Positions 25,521 through 34,486 of a stretch of 64,000 bases of DNA are shown here, piece by piece. This stretch comes from Thiomonas sp. FB-6 (GTDB lineage Bacteria > Pseudomonadota > Gammaproteobacteria > Burkholderiales > Burkholderiaceae_C). The DNA lies in contig NZ_KB898472.1 in assembly GCF_000377645.1 (NCBI RefSeq), positions 62,001-126,000 on the forward strand, written 5' to 3'. Each line of letters opens with the position of its first letter. The first letter of the stretch is position 1. The notes below the pieces were generated by a model. It saw only the letters and a list, made by a program, of their open reading frames with translations, did no database searches and was not told where the DNA came from. Both the position numbers and the translations under genes were made by a program.

Positions 25521-25550
25521 ATTGCGCAACGTCGAGCGGGGTTTCGCAAT
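25521..25550. other. 10-bp inverted repeat in an AT-richer gap
   Basis: ATTGCGCAAC and GTTTCGCAAT flank a 10-base loop; nine of ten positions pair. It lies 48 bp after the decarboxylase stop in a 199-bp gap (25474-25672) that is noticeably less GC-rich than its surroundings. It could be a terminator stem without a T-run or a regulator site. The rest of the gap shows no gene. Confidence 0.4.
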
Positions 25551-25672
25551 ACACGGTACTCAGCGGGGGGCAGCTCAGCGCGATGTCCACGCCCAACGTT
25601 GCGGCCGGTGCCAGTCCGCAGGGGCTGGCGGTACGCTGAAATTTCCGGGGGCCCGGCTGGCCCGGCCCCGCC

Positions 25673-25930
25673 TCAGCGCCGCTCCCGCCGGTACTGTTCG
25701 AACAGGCGCTGCTGCTGTTGGGGCGACAGGCGGCGGTAGCGCTGCTGTTCGCGCAGGATGTCCTGGCGGCGCTGCGGGGGCAGGTGGTCCCAGCGCTGCA
25801 CGCGCTGCTGCCAGTGCGGGCCGCCGGGGCTGCCGCGGGGGACCTGGGCCTGTGCCGGCAGGCTCAGCAAGGCGAGGGCCGCGAGCACGGCGCCGGCCAG
25901 CGCCCTGCGCGGGTCAGGCCGTGCCGCCAT
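25673..25930 (-). CDS. Small exported DUF3106-like protein
   Basis: 85-residue protein with a signal peptide (ALAGAVLAALALLSLPAQAQ) and a short, very basic and Gln-rich mature region. The W-x2-LPPQRRQDIL and YRRLSPQQQQRLF segments recall the repeated W..L.P.QR.L pattern of DUF3106 proteins. These are encoded in many betaproteobacteria next to an ECF sigma factor. Start at ATG 25930 overlaps the end of the anti-sigma-like gene by 17 bp, so the three genes form one operon. A periplasmic role in the sigma response is inferred from context only. Confidence 0.7.
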   Translation of the reverse strand: MAARPDPRRALAGAVLAALALLSLPAQAQVPRGSPGGPHWQQRVQRWDHLPPQRRQDILREQQRYRRLSPQQQQRLFEQYRRERR

Positions 25931-26378
25931 GGCCGTTCTCCGTGCCGAGGGCCTGCGGGTGCGAGGCCAGCCATTCGTAGAAGTCCAGGTTCTGCACCGC
26001 ATCGGCCACCTGGGGGGTGGCGGGAGCCGCCGTGGCGCCCGCGGCCGGAGCGCCGGGCGAGGAGCCCAGCAGCGCGGGCAGGATGCCGAAACTCAGGCCC
26101 GCGAGGCCCGCGGTGACCATGCCGGCGGCCACCACCCGCGCCCAGCGCAGGCGCCGCCCGGGCGTGGCACGGCGCGCCGCCAGGCGCGGAAGCACCTGCA
26201 GTTCCTGGGCCAGATCCCGCCCGAAGCGGGCGTGAGCGGCCAGGCGCGCATCGGCGGCCATGGCCTGCTCGAAGCGCCGCGCCTCGGCGGCGTCCAGGCA
26301 GCCGGCGCGCCAGCGGTCGGCCAGGGCGCGCGGATCGGCGCCCAGCGATTCGAATCCCGAGTTGGTTTCAGTCTGCAT
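25914..26378 (-). CDS. Putative membrane anti-sigma factor
   Basis: 154-residue protein with a cytoplasmic N-terminal part of about 80 residues containing DRWRAGCLDAAEARRFEQAMAAD, which resembles the four-helix anti-sigma domain. One transmembrane helix (RVVAAGMVTAGLAGLSFGILPALL) and a periplasmic tail ending LDFYEWLASHP follow. The cysteine in AGCLD stands alone, so this is not a zinc-binding HxxxCxxC (ZAS) anti-sigma factor. It starts inside the last 11 bases of the ECF sigma gene, the classic arrangement of a sigma/anti-sigma pair. Assignment rests on topology and position. Confidence 0.62.
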   Translation of the reverse strand: MQTETNSGFESLGADPRALADRWRAGCLDAAEARRFEQAMAADARLAAHARFGRDLAQELQVLPRLAARRATPGRRLRWARVVAAGMVTAGLAGLSFGILPALLGSSPGAPAAGATAAPATPQVADAVQNLDFYEWLASHPQALGTENGHGGTA

Positions 26379-26994
26379 GATGGTCGGGCCCCCCCGAAGC
26401 CGGATTATCGTCCCGCAGCCACTCGCGCAGGCGCGTGAGCGCGCGCAGGTGGTGGGTCTTCACGCTGCCTTCGCTGATGTTGATGACCCGCGCGGTGTCG
26501 GCGATGGTCATGTCCTCCATCTCGCGCAGCAGGAATACCTGGCGCTGGCGCGAGCTCAGGCGCGCCACCGCGTCGGCGATGCGCCCGGCCAGTTGCAGGC
26601 TGCCGACCTGCTGCTCGGGCCCGGGCGCCTCGTCGGCCAGGCTTTCCCAGCCTGGCGCCTCGCCGTCGGCCTCGTCGCCGCCGGCGAAAAAGAAGTCGAA
26701 CACCCGCTCGACCTTGCGCCGGCGGTGCCAGTCGGTGATGCGGTTGCGCAGGATGCCGTAGAACAGGGGTGCCCACTCGGCCTCGGGCTTGTCCGGGTAG
26801 CGCGCCACCAGGCGCTCCAGGCTGTCGTGCACGAGGTCGGCGGCGACGTGGCTGTTGCCGGAGGTCTCGAGCAGGGCCAGGCGCAGGGCCCGCGGGCGCA
26901 CCTCCAGGCAGAAGCGCTCGAGCGCGGGGCGGGTGCTCACGGACGGGACACGTTCGGCTCGGACATGCGCGGGAGCATAGGCGGTCAGGGACAT
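26368..26994 (-). CDS. ECF-type RNA polymerase sigma factor
   Basis: 208-residue extracytoplasmic-function sigma factor. Region 2 has LETSGNSHVAADLVHDSLERLVARY and APLFYGILRNRITDWHRRRKVERVF. A linker rich in acidic residues and Gly follows, then region 4 with RLSSRQRQVFLLREMEDMTIADTARVINISEGSVKTHHLRALTRLREWL. The type resembles the RpoE-like sigma of other Burkholderiales. First gene of a three-gene operon with an anti-sigma-like and a DUF3106-like gene. ATG 26994 is chosen as the first ATG that leaves region 2 complete; a shorter N-terminus is possible because residues 1-20 are not conserved. Divergent from dapC. Confidence 0.9.
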   Translation of the reverse strand: MSLTAYAPAHVRAERVPSVSTRPALERFCLEVRPRALRLALLETSGNSHVAADLVHDSLERLVARYPDKPEAEWAPLFYGILRNRITDWHRRRKVERVFDFFFAGGDEADGEAPGWESLADEAPGPEQQVGSLQLAGRIADAVARLSSRQRQVFLLREMEDMTIADTARVINISEGSVKTHHLRALTRLREWLRDDNPASGGPDHHAD

Positions 26995-27020
26995 GGGCGG
27001 TAGCGGCGTGGTGCCGGCTG

Positions 27021-27039
27021 CTGGTACTGGGGGTACCAG
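27021..27039. promoter_or_regulatory. Dyad upstream of the ECF sigma gene
   Basis: Perfect 7-base arms CTGGTAC and GTACCAG with a 5-base spacer (TGGGG) lie 27-45 bp before the sigma start codon, inside the 180-bp sigma/dapC divergent region. It may be an operator or a 5'-leader hairpin. An A-rich tract (GTAAAAAGATG, 27091-27101) farther from the gene could belong to the sigma promoter. The remaining sequence has a possible dapC -10 (TAGAAT, 27142-27147). Confidence 0.45.
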
Positions 27040-27174
27040 GCCGTACGTGGCGTCAACGTGTCGCGGGGCGCGTTGCGCGACAGCGCATGCGTAAAAAGAT
27101 GTAACCAGACGTGGATTCGCGCGTCGGACCGCGCCCCTTCCTAGAATGGGGCGCTTTCGCTCCCGCCCCGCACC

Positions 27175-28362
27175 GTGAACCCGCTGCTCGACCGCCTCCG
27201 CCCGTACCCCTTCGAAAAGCTGCGGGAACTCACGCGGGACATCCGCCCCAACCCCCAGTTGCGCCCGATCAGCCTGGGCATCGGCGAGCCGCGGCATCCG
27301 ACGCCGGCCTTCATCCGCCAGGCGCTGGTCGACCACCTGGACGGGCTGGCGGTGTACCCGGCCACGCTGGGCATGCCGGAGCTGCGCCAGGCCTGCGCCG
27401 ACTGGGCGCGCCGGCGCCACGGCGTGGAACTGGACCCGGCCACGCAGGTCATCCCGGTCAACGGCTCGCGCGAGGCGCTGTTCGCGCTGGCGCAGACGGT
27501 CATCGACCCGGGCCGCCCGGGCGCGCTGGTGCTCAGCCCCAATCCCTTCTACCAGATCTACGAGGGCGCCGCGCTGCTGGCCGGCGCCGACTGCCGCTTC
27601 GTGCCGGCCGACCCGGGGCGCAATTTCGGGCTGGACTGGGACGCGGTGTCCGAGGACGAATGGCGCCGCACCCAGCTGGTGTACGTGTGCACCCCGGGCA
27701 ACCCGACCGGCGCGGTGATGGGCCTGGAGGAGTGGAAGCGCCTGTTCGAGTTGTCGGACCGGCACGGCTTCGTCATCGCCAGCGACGAGTGCTACGGCGA
27801 GATCTGGTTCGGCGAGCAGCCTCCGCTGGGCGGTCTGCAGGCGGCGCGCGAACTCGGGCGTGAGGACCTGCGCAACCTGGTCATGCTGAGCTCGCTGTCC
27901 AAGCGCTCGAACGTGCCGGGGCTGCGCTCGGGCTTCGTCGCAGGCGACGCGCGCGTGCTCAAGTCCTTCCTGCTGTACCGCACCTACCACGGCAGCGCGA
28001 TGGGCCCGGCCGTGCAGCAGGCGAGCATCGCCGCGTGGAACGACGAGCGGCACGTGGAAGAGAACCGGCGCCTGTACCGCGAGAAGTTCGCGCGCGTGCT
28101 GCCCATGCTGCAGCCGGTGCTGGACGTGGCGTTGCCCGACGCGGCCTTCTATCTGTGGGCGGCCACGCCGATCGATGACGTCGCCTTCGCCCGGGGCCTG
28201 CTCGAAAACTACAATTGCACGGTTTTGCCGGGCAGCCTGCTGGCGCGCGAGCAGGACGGGCGCAACCCCGGCGCCGGGCGCGTGCGCCTGGCCCTGGTGG
28301 CGGGAGTCGACGAATGCGTCGAGGCCGCCGAACGCATCGCCGCCTACGCGCGCGGCCTTTGA
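27175..28362 (+). CDS. dapC: Succinyldiaminopimelate transaminase DapC
   Basis: 395-residue fold-I PLP aminotransferase that converts N-succinyl-2-amino-6-ketopimelate to N-succinyl-LL-diaminopimelate in the lysine/peptidoglycan pathway. It begins [20 protein letters not shown], typical of betaproteobacterial DapC. PLP-contact motifs are [32 protein letters not shown] and the lysine in [14 protein letters not shown] at residue 243. The start is GTG 27175. A possible -10 (TAGAAT) lies 27 bp before it and no ribosome-binding site is evident. It is followed by dapD after 23 bp. The assignment as DapC rather than a general aminotransferase rests on the adjacent dapD and dapE. Confidence 0.93.
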   Translation: MNPLLDRLRPYPFEKLRELTRDIRPNPQLRPISLGIGEPRHPTPAFIRQALVDHLDGLAVYPATLGMPELRQACADWARRRHGVELDPATQVIPVNGSREALFALAQTVIDPGRPGALVLSPNPFYQIYEGAALLAGADCRFVPADPGRNFGLDWDAVSEDEWRRTQLVYVCTPGNPTGAVMGLEEWKRLFELSDRHGFVIASDECYGEIWFGEQPPLGGLQAARELGREDLRNLVMLSSLSKRSNVPGLRSGFVAGDARVLKSFLLYRTYHGSAMGPAVQQASIAAWNDERHVEENRRLYREKFARVLPMLQPVLDVALPDAAFYLWAATPIDDVAFARGLLENYNCTVLPGSLLAREQDGRNPGAGRVRLALVAGVDECVEAAERIAAYARGL

Positions 28363-28385
28363 TCCACCTTTCGAAGCAACCATCC

Positions 28386-29207
28386 ATGAGCAATTCACTG
28401 CAAAGCATCATCGACCAGGCCTGGGAAAAGCGCACCGAGTACGGCCCCGGGTCGGCGCCCAGCGATCTGCGCGACGCGGTGTCGCAGGTGCTGGCCGAAC
28501 TCAACGCCGGGCGCGTGCGCGTGGCCGAGAAGATCGACGGCGAGTGGGTCACCCACCAGTGGATCAAGAAGGCCGTGCTGCTGAGCTTCCGCATGACCGA
28601 CAACGAGATGATGCGCGCGGGGGATCTGCACTTCTTCGACAAGGTGGAGACCAAGTTCAGCCGCCTGGGCGAGGACGAGATGCGCGCCACCGGCGTGCGC
28701 GTGGTGCCGCCGGCGGTGGCCCGCCACGGCGCCTACCTGGCCCCCGGCGTGGTGCTGATGCCTTCCTACGTGAACATCGGCGCCTACGTGGGCGAGGGCA
28801 CGATGGTCGATACCTGGGCCACCGTGGGTTCCTGCGCGCAGATCGGGCGCAACGTGCACCTGTCGGGCGGCGTGGGCATCGGCGGGGTGCTGGAGCCGAT
28901 CCAGGCCAACCCGACCATCATCGGGGACAACTGCTTCATCGGTGCGCGCTCGGAAGTCGTCGAGGGCGTGATCGTCGAGGACAATTGCGTGATCTCGATG
29001 GGCGTGTACATCGGAAAGTCCACCAAGATCTACGATCGGGCCACCGGCGAGGTGATGTACGGCCGCGTGCCCGAGGGCTCGGTGGTGGTGTCGGGCAACC
29101 TGCCCAGCGCCGACGGCCGCTACAGCCTGTATTGCGCGGTGATCGTCAAGCGCGTGGACGCGCAGACCCGCGCCAAGACCGCGATCAACGAACTGCTGCG
29201 CGACTGA
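28386..29207 (+). CDS. dapD: Tetrahydrodipicolinate N-succinyltransferase
   Basis: 273-residue trimeric acyltransferase that moves succinyl from succinyl-CoA to tetrahydrodipicolinate, the step before DapC. The left-handed beta-helix is visible as hexapeptide repeats between about residues 105 and 225, with [30 protein letters not shown], the [11 protein letters not shown] active-site region and [14 protein letters not shown]. Length matches E. coli DapD (274). ATG 28386 gives the conserved [14 protein letters not shown] start. Confidence 0.97.
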   Translation: MSNSLQSIIDQAWEKRTEYGPGSAPSDLRDAVSQVLAELNAGRVRVAEKIDGEWVTHQWIKKAVLLSFRMTDNEMMRAGDLHFFDKVETKFSRLGEDEMRATGVRVVPPAVARHGAYLAPGVVLMPSYVNIGAYVGEGTMVDTWATVGSCAQIGRNVHLSGGVGIGGVLEPIQANPTIIGDNCFIGARSEVVEGVIVEDNCVISMGVYIGKSTKIYDRATGEVMYGRVPEGSVVVSGNLPSADGRYSLYCAVIVKRVDAQTRAKTAINELLRD

Positions 29208-29232
29208 AACAGCCCCCCGGCGGAGGACGCAC

Positions 29233-30375
29233 ATGTCGACCATGGAACGCCTGCTGCAGCTGATGGCCGAGAAAAAGGCCTCGGACCTGTACGTCAGCGC
29301 CAACGCGCCGATCCAGATCCGCATCAACGGCCAATCGGTGCCGATCAACCGGCAGGTCATCGCGGCGCAGGATCCCGCCAAGCTGCTGGGCGAGATCGTC
29401 GACGAGCCACGCATGCGCGAGCTGCACGAGCGCGGCGAGCTGAACCTGGCCATCGCGCGCGAGGGGCTGGGCAGTTTCCGGGTCAGCGCCTTCCTGCAGC
29501 GGGGCACGGTGGCGGTGGTGGTGCGCTACATCCCCGGCGAGATCCCCGCGCTGGACACGCTGAACCTGCCGCCGGTGCTGGCCGAGCTGGTCAAGCAGCG
29601 CCACGGGCTGATCCTGGTGGTCGGCTCCACCGGCTCGGGCAAGAGCACCACGCTGGCCTCGATGCTCGACCATCGCAACCAGCAGATGAGCGGGCACATC
29701 CTCACGTTGGAGGAGCCGGTCGAGTACCTGTTCCACAACCGCCGCTCCATCGTCAATCAGCGCGAGATCGGCATCGACGCGCGCGACCTGGCCATCGGCC
29801 TGAAGAACGCGCTGCGCCAGGCCCCCGACTGCATCATGATCGGCGAGATCCGCGACCGCGAGACCATGGCCGCGGCGCTGAGCTATGCGCTGTCCGGGCA
29901 CCTGTGCCTGGCCACGCTGCATGCGTCGAACAGCCACCAGGCGCTGAACCGCATCCTCGGCCTGTTCCCGCTGGACATGCGTCCGGCGCTGCTGTCGGAC
30001 CTGGCCGCCGGGCTGCGCGCGGTGATCTCCCAGCGCCTGCTGCCGGCGCGCACGGGCGGGCGCATCCCGGCCGTGGAGGTGCTGCTGAACACCCAGCTGG
30101 TCCGCGAGCTCATCGTCAAGGGCGACCTCGGCGGCGTGCGCGAGGCCATGGAGAAGTCCATGGCCGAGGGCTCGCAGAGCTTCGAGCAGTGCCTGGCCGA
30201 CATGGTGCAGGACGGGCGCGTGTCCCGCGAGGAAGCGCTGGCGGCCGCCGATTCCCCCACCAACCTGCTGTGGCGCCTGCAGAACGACTTCTCCGCGCGC
30301 CCCGCGGCGCAGGCCGCCGCGCCCGAGGCCGACGAACCCTCGTTCCGCGACATCTCGCTCGACCTGGGCGCCTGA
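29233..30375 (+). CDS. pilU: PilT/PilU-type twitching motility ATPase
   Basis: 380-residue hexameric secretion-superfamily ATPase that powers type IV pilus retraction. The N-terminal PAS-like domain starts MSTMERLLQLMAEKKASDLYVS. The RecA-like domain has Walker A GSTGSGKSTTLASML (about residues 131-145), the Asp box LTLEEPVEYLF, Walker B CIMIGEIRDRETM and the His box LATLHASNSHQALNR. The long C-terminus ending FRDISLDLGA and the overall length favour PilU over PilT. A strong GGAGGA site precedes ATG 29233. It lies between dapD and dapE; no other pilus gene is within the window. Confidence 0.9.
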   Translation: MSTMERLLQLMAEKKASDLYVSANAPIQIRINGQSVPINRQVIAAQDPAKLLGEIVDEPRMRELHERGELNLAIAREGLGSFRVSAFLQRGTVAVVVRYIPGEIPALDTLNLPPVLAELVKQRHGLILVVGSTGSGKSTTLASMLDHRNQQMSGHILTLEEPVEYLFHNRRSIVNQREIGIDARDLAIGLKNALRQAPDCIMIGEIRDRETMAAALSYALSGHLCLATLHASNSHQALNRILGLFPLDMRPALLSDLAAGLRAVISQRLLPARTGGRIPAVEVLLNTQLVRELIVKGDLGGVREAMEKSMAEGSQSFEQCLADMVQDGRVSREEALAAADSPTNLLWRLQNDFSARPAAQAAAPEADEPSFRDISLDLGA

Positions 30376-30417
30376 AGGGGTGAACCCGAGCGCCCCCGGC
30401 AGCCCCACCTTGCCCCG

Positions 30418-31584
30418 ATGACTTCCACGAGCGACACCCCCACGCTGGACCTGGTCCGCGAACTCATCCGCCGCCCCTCGGTGAGCCCGGCCGACGCCGG
30501 CTGCCAGGCGCTGCTGGCCGAGCGCCTGCGCGCCTGCGGTTTCGCCTGCGAGACCCTGAGCAGCGGCCCCGAGGACTGGCGGGTGGACAACCTTTGGGCG
30601 CTGCGCGAGGGCAGCGCCGGCGCCCGCTCCCCGGTGCTGGTATTCGCCGGGCATACCGACGTGGTGCCCACCGGGCCCCTGCAGGCCTGGAGCAGCGATC
30701 CCTTCGAGCCCAGCCTGCGCGATGGGCGCCTGTACGGCCGCGGCGCGGCCGACATGAAAAGTTCCCTGGCGGCGATGGTGGTGGCGGTCGAGCAGTTCCT
30801 GCGCGCGCATCCGGAGCCGCGCATCTCCATCGCCTTCCTGCTCACCAGCGACGAGGAAGGCCCGGCGCGCGATGGCACGGTCAAGGTCTGCGAGGAGCTG
30901 CGCCGCCGCGGCCAGCGCCTGGACTGGTGCATCGTCGGTGAGCCCACCAGCACGGCCATGCTGGGCGACGTGATCAAGAACGGGCGCCGCGGCTCGCTGT
31001 CGGGCAGGCTCACCGTGCATGGCGTGCAGGGCCACGTGGCCTACCCGCAGCTGGCGCGCAACCCGGTGCACCTGGCGGCGCCGGCGCTGGCCGAGCTGGC
31101 CGCGACCGTCTGGGACCAGGGCGACGAGCATTTCCCGCCCACCACCTGGCAGATCTCCAACATCCATGCCGGTACCGGCGCCAGCAACGTGATCCCAGGC
31201 GACATGGAGCTGATGTTCAATTTCCGCTTCAGCCCGGCCTCGCCCGCGCCCGCGCTGCAACGACGCGTGGCCGAGGTGCTGCAGCGCCACGGCGTGGCGC
31301 ACACCCTGGAGTGGACCCTGGGCGCCGAGCCCTTCCTGACCCGCCCCGGCGAGCTCTCGCGCGCGCTGGTCGAGGCCATCGCCGAGGAAACCGGGGCGCG
31401 CGCCGAGTTGTCCACCACCGGCGGCACCTCGGATGCGCGCTTCATCGCCAAGGTCTGCGAGCAGGTGGTGGAGTTCGGCCCGCCCAACGCCAGCATCCAC
31501 CAGATCGACGAGCACATCGAATTGCGCTTCCTGGAACCGTTGGCCGGCGTGTACCGCCGCACCCTCGAGGCGCTGGCGCTCTGA
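30418..31584 (+). CDS. dapE: Succinyl-diaminopimelate desuccinylase
   Basis: 388-residue zinc-dependent M20 family hydrolase that releases succinate from N-succinyl-LL-DAP. Metal ligands and catalytic residues are seen in [11 protein letters not shown] (His and Asp), [14 protein letters not shown], and LTSDEEGPA (catalytic Glu plus metal Glu). The dimerisation domain holds [10 protein letters not shown] and the oxyanion His region, and the final metal ligand is near [10 protein letters not shown]. It shares a TGATG stop/start overlap with prmB, so translation is coupled. Completes dapC-dapD-dapE in one transcriptional direction. Confidence 0.96.
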   Translation: MTSTSDTPTLDLVRELIRRPSVSPADAGCQALLAERLRACGFACETLSSGPEDWRVDNLWALREGSAGARSPVLVFAGHTDVVPTGPLQAWSSDPFEPSLRDGRLYGRGAADMKSSLAAMVVAVEQFLRAHPEPRISIAFLLTSDEEGPARDGTVKVCEELRRRGQRLDWCIVGEPTSTAMLGDVIKNGRRGSLSGRLTVHGVQGHVAYPQLARNPVHLAAPALAELAATVWDQGDEHFPPTTWQISNIHAGTGASNVIPGDMELMFNFRFSPASPAPALQRRVAEVLQRHGVAHTLEWTLGAEPFLTRPGELSRALVEAIAEETGARAELSTTGGTSDARFIAKVCEQVVEFGPPNASIHQIDEHIELRFLEPLAGVYRRTLEALAL

Positions 31585-32477
31585 TGCCCGGGCCGCGTTT
31601 CTCGCAGGTCTGGCGCGACACCGCGCGGCGCCTGTCGGATGCCGGGCTGAGCTACGGCCAGGGCACCGAGGACGCGGACCAGGAGGCCGCGTGGATGCTG
31701 GTGCACAGCCTGGGCTGGCCGCTGCTGGAGAGTTTCGCGCGCCTGCCGGCGCTGCAGCGCCGCGTCGTGCCCGAGGCCGCGCTGCGGCGCCTGCAAGCGC
31801 TGCTGGAACAGCGCCTGGGCACGCGCCGACCGTTGGCCTACCTGCTGGGCGAGGCCTGGCTGCACGGCCAGCGCTTCCTGGCCGACGAGCGCGCCATCGT
31901 GCCGCGTTCCCTGATCGCCGAGTTGCTGGACCAGGGGCTCGAGCCCTGGCTGCGCACCGAGCCCGCGCGCATCGCCGACATCTGCACCGGCGGGGGCAGC
32001 CTGGCCATCCTGGCCGGGCAGCGCTGGCCCGGTGCCGGGGTGACGGCCTGCGACCTCTCCGAGCCGGCGCTGGAGCTGGCGCGCGCCAACGTGGAACTGC
32101 ACGGCCTGGGCGCTCGCGTGCGCCTGATGCGCTCGGACCTGTTCGCGGCCTTCGAGCCGGGCCTGCGCTTCGACCTCGTGCTGTGCAATCCTCCCTACGT
32201 GAACGAGGCCTCGATGCGCGCGCTGCCGCGCGAATTCCTGCACGAGCCGCGCCTGGCGCTGGCCGGCGGCGACGACGGCATGGACCTGGTGCGCCGCTTG
32301 CTGCGCGATGCGCGTGAGCGCCTGCGGCCGCAGGGCGTCATGGTGGTGGAGATCGGCCACGAGCGCGCGCATTTCGAGGCGGCCTTCGAGCGCCTGCCGG
32401 TGCATTGGCTGCCGGTCAGCGCCGGCGAGGACGCGGTGTTCCTGGTCGAGGCCGCCGCGCTGGAAGCACTCGCATGA
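31584..32477 (+). CDS. prmB: Ribosomal protein uL3 glutamine methyltransferase PrmB
   Basis: 297-residue SAM-dependent N5-glutamine methyltransferase acting on ribosomal protein L3. SAM-binding motif I is DICTGGGSLAILAG, motif II VTACDLSEPALELAR, and the catalytic NPPY is in LCNPPYVNEASM. The substrate-recognition N-terminal helical domain with RRPLAYLLGEAWLHGQRF distinguishes PrmB from PrmC less sharply. The DapE neighbour and the FLADERAIVPRSLIAELL segment favour PrmB. Overlaps dapE (TGATG) and yheS (ATGA). Confidence 0.9.
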   Translation: MPGPRFSQVWRDTARRLSDAGLSYGQGTEDADQEAAWMLVHSLGWPLLESFARLPALQRRVVPEAALRRLQALLEQRLGTRRPLAYLLGEAWLHGQRFLADERAIVPRSLIAELLDQGLEPWLRTEPARIADICTGGGSLAILAGQRWPGAGVTACDLSEPALELARANVELHGLGARVRLMRSDLFAAFEPGLRFDLVLCNPPYVNEASMRALPREFLHEPRLALAGGDDGMDLVRRLLRDARERLRPQGVMVVEIGHERAHFEAAFERLPVHWLPVSAGEDAVFLVEAAALEALA

Positions 32478-34432
32478 TCCGCCTGCAAGGCCTGAGCCTG
32501 CGCCGCGGCGCGAAGGAGGTGCTGGACCAGGCCGAGCTGACCGTGCAGCCCGGCGAGAAGCTGGGCCTGGTGGGGGCCAACGGCGCCGGCAAGTCCTCGC
32601 TGTTCGCGCTGCTGCTGGGCCAGCTGATCGAGGACGGCGGCGCCCTGGAATTCCCCGCCCACTGGCGGGTGGCCTCGGTGGCGCAGCAGGTGCCGGACGA
32701 GGACTGCGAGGCGGCCGAGTTCGTCTGCCGTGGCGACACGGCGCTGCAGGAGGCGCTGCGCGCCAGCCGCGAGGCCGAGCACGACGGCGATGCGCAGCGC
32801 ATCGCCGCCGCCGCCGAGGCGCTGGAGCTGGCGCAGGCCTACAGCGCCCGCGCGCGTGCCGAGGCGCTGCTGCTGGGCCTGGGCTTCGGGCAGCAGGCGC
32901 TGCGCCAGCCGGTGCGCAGTTTCTCCGGCGGCTGGCGCATGCGCCTGGCGCTGGCGCAGGCCCTGTTCCAGCCTAGCGACTGCATGCTGCTGGACGAGCC
33001 CACCAACCACCTCGACCTGGACGCGCTGGTGTGGCTGGAGAGTTGGCTGTCGCGCTACCCCGGCACCTTGCTGGTGATCTCCCACGACCGCGAGTTCCTG
33101 GACGCCGCGACCCGCGTCACCGTGCACCTGGAGCAGGGGCGCCTGAGCCGCTACGCCGGGGGCTACACGGCCTTCGAGCAGCGGCGCGCGCAGGCGCTGA
33201 CGCAGCAGGCGCAGGCCTACACGCGCCAGCAGGCGGACATCGCGCGCCTGAACTCCTTTGTCGAGCGTTTCCGCGCCAAGGCCACCAAGGCGCGCCAGGC
33301 GCAAAGCCGGCTGAAGGCGCTGGAGCGCATGCAGCTGCTGGCGCCGGTGGTGCTCAGCCACCCCGTGCAGTTCGAGTTCCTGCAGCCGCAGCGCCAGCCC
33401 CAGCAGTTGCTGCGCGCGCGCGGCCTGGACTGCGGCTTCGGGCCGGCGAAGCCGGTGCTGCGCGGGGTCGAGCTCGACGTGCTGGCCGGTGCGCGCATCG
33501 GCGTGCTGGGCGCCAACGGTCAGGGCAAGTCCACGCTGGTGAAGACCCTGGCCGGGGTGCTCGAGCCGCTGGGCGGCAGCCTGCATGCGGGCGAGGGCGT
33601 GGTGCTGGGCTATTTCGCGCAACAGGAAATGGACGTGCTGCGCCCGGACGAGACGGCGATGCAGCACCTGCAGCGCCAGGCCCAGGCGAGCGAGCGCCCG
33701 GGCACCACCCAGGACTGGCGCGACTGGCTGGGCCGCTTCCAGTTCAGCGGCGAGCTGGCGGCGCAGCCTGTGGGCACCATGTCCGGCGGCGAGCGCGCGC
33801 GCCTGCTGCTGGCGCTGCTGGTATGGCAGCGCCCGAACGTGCTGCTGCTGGACGAGCCGACCAATCACCTGGATCTGCCCACCCGCGAGGCGCTGAGCTT
33901 CGCCCTGCAGGAGTTCGGCGGCGCCATGCTGCTGGTCTCGCACGACCGCGCGCTGCTGCGCGCGGTGTGCGACGAGTACTGGCTGGTGGCCGACGGCGGC
34001 GTGCGCGCCTTCGACGGCGACCTGGACGACTACCAGCGCTGGGTGCTGGAGCGCGCGCGCGAGGCGGCGCGCGCAGGCGCGGGCCGGGATGCGGCGCAGG
34101 AGCCGGGGCGCGAAGGGGCGCCGGAAGCGGGCGAGGGCGCGCAGGCCGGGCCGGAGAACCGGCGCGAACAGCGCAAGGCCTCGGCGCGCCAGCGCGCCGA
34201 GCGCGACCGAGCGCTCGCACCGCTGCGCCAGGCGCAGGCCGCCGCGCAACGCCGCCTGGACCAGATGGAAGCACGCCGCGGCCAGCTCGAGCAGGCCCTG
34301 GCGGCCGCCACGCCGAGCCCGGCCGAGCGCGCCGAGGCCGGTCGCGAGCTCAAGCAGTTGCTGCAGGACATCGAGGACTGCGAGCTGGAGTGGCTGGATC
34401 TGGAGCAGCGCATGCAGGGGCTGCAGGCCTGA
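32474..34432 (+). CDS. yheS: ABC-F translation factor, YheS/Uup-like
   Basis: 652-residue cytoplasmic ABC-F protein with two ATPase domains and no membrane segment. Domain 1 has GANGAGKSS, SFSGGWRMR and LLDEPTNHLDLDALVWLE. The ABC-F linker (P-site tRNA interaction motif) is the basic helix FVERFRAKATKARQAQSRLKAL at about residues 258-279. Domain 2 has GANGQGKST, MSGGERAR and LLDEPTNHLDLPTRE. The C-terminal 120 residues form a charged coiled coil. Family members relieve ribosome stalling. Overall layout and many local segments match E. coli YheS. Coupled to prmB by an ATGA overlap. Confidence 0.92.
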   Translation: MIRLQGLSLRRGAKEVLDQAELTVQPGEKLGLVGANGAGKSSLFALLLGQLIEDGGALEFPAHWRVASVAQQVPDEDCEAAEFVCRGDTALQEALRASREAEHDGDAQRIAAAAEALELAQAYSARARAEALLLGLGFGQQALRQPVRSFSGGWRMRLALAQALFQPSDCMLLDEPTNHLDLDALVWLESWLSRYPGTLLVISHDREFLDAATRVTVHLEQGRLSRYAGGYTAFEQRRAQALTQQAQAYTRQQADIARLNSFVERFRAKATKARQAQSRLKALERMQLLAPVVLSHPVQFEFLQPQRQPQQLLRARGLDCGFGPAKPVLRGVELDVLAGARIGVLGANGQGKSTLVKTLAGVLEPLGGSLHAGEGVVLGYFAQQEMDVLRPDETAMQHLQRQAQASERPGTTQDWRDWLGRFQFSGELAAQPVGTMSGGERARLLLALLVWQRPNVLLLDEPTNHLDLPTREALSFALQEFGGAMLLVSHDRALLRAVCDEYWLVADGGVRAFDGDLDDYQRWVLERAREAARAGAGRDAAQEPGREGAPEAGEGAQAGPENRREQRKASARQRAERDRALAPLRQAQAAAQRRLDQMEARRGQLEQALAAATPSPAERAEAGRELKQLLQDIEDCELEWLDLEQRMQGLQA

Positions 34433-34486
34433 GACGCCGCGCGGGCCGCCTGCCCTGGGCTTGCCGCGCGGGACCTCGGCGGGCGC

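Noticed and set aside
26995-27174. Lysine riboswitch before dapC
   Set aside because: The intergenic region is too short and lacks the multi-helix lysine aptamer; dapC appears to have at most a 20-nt leader.
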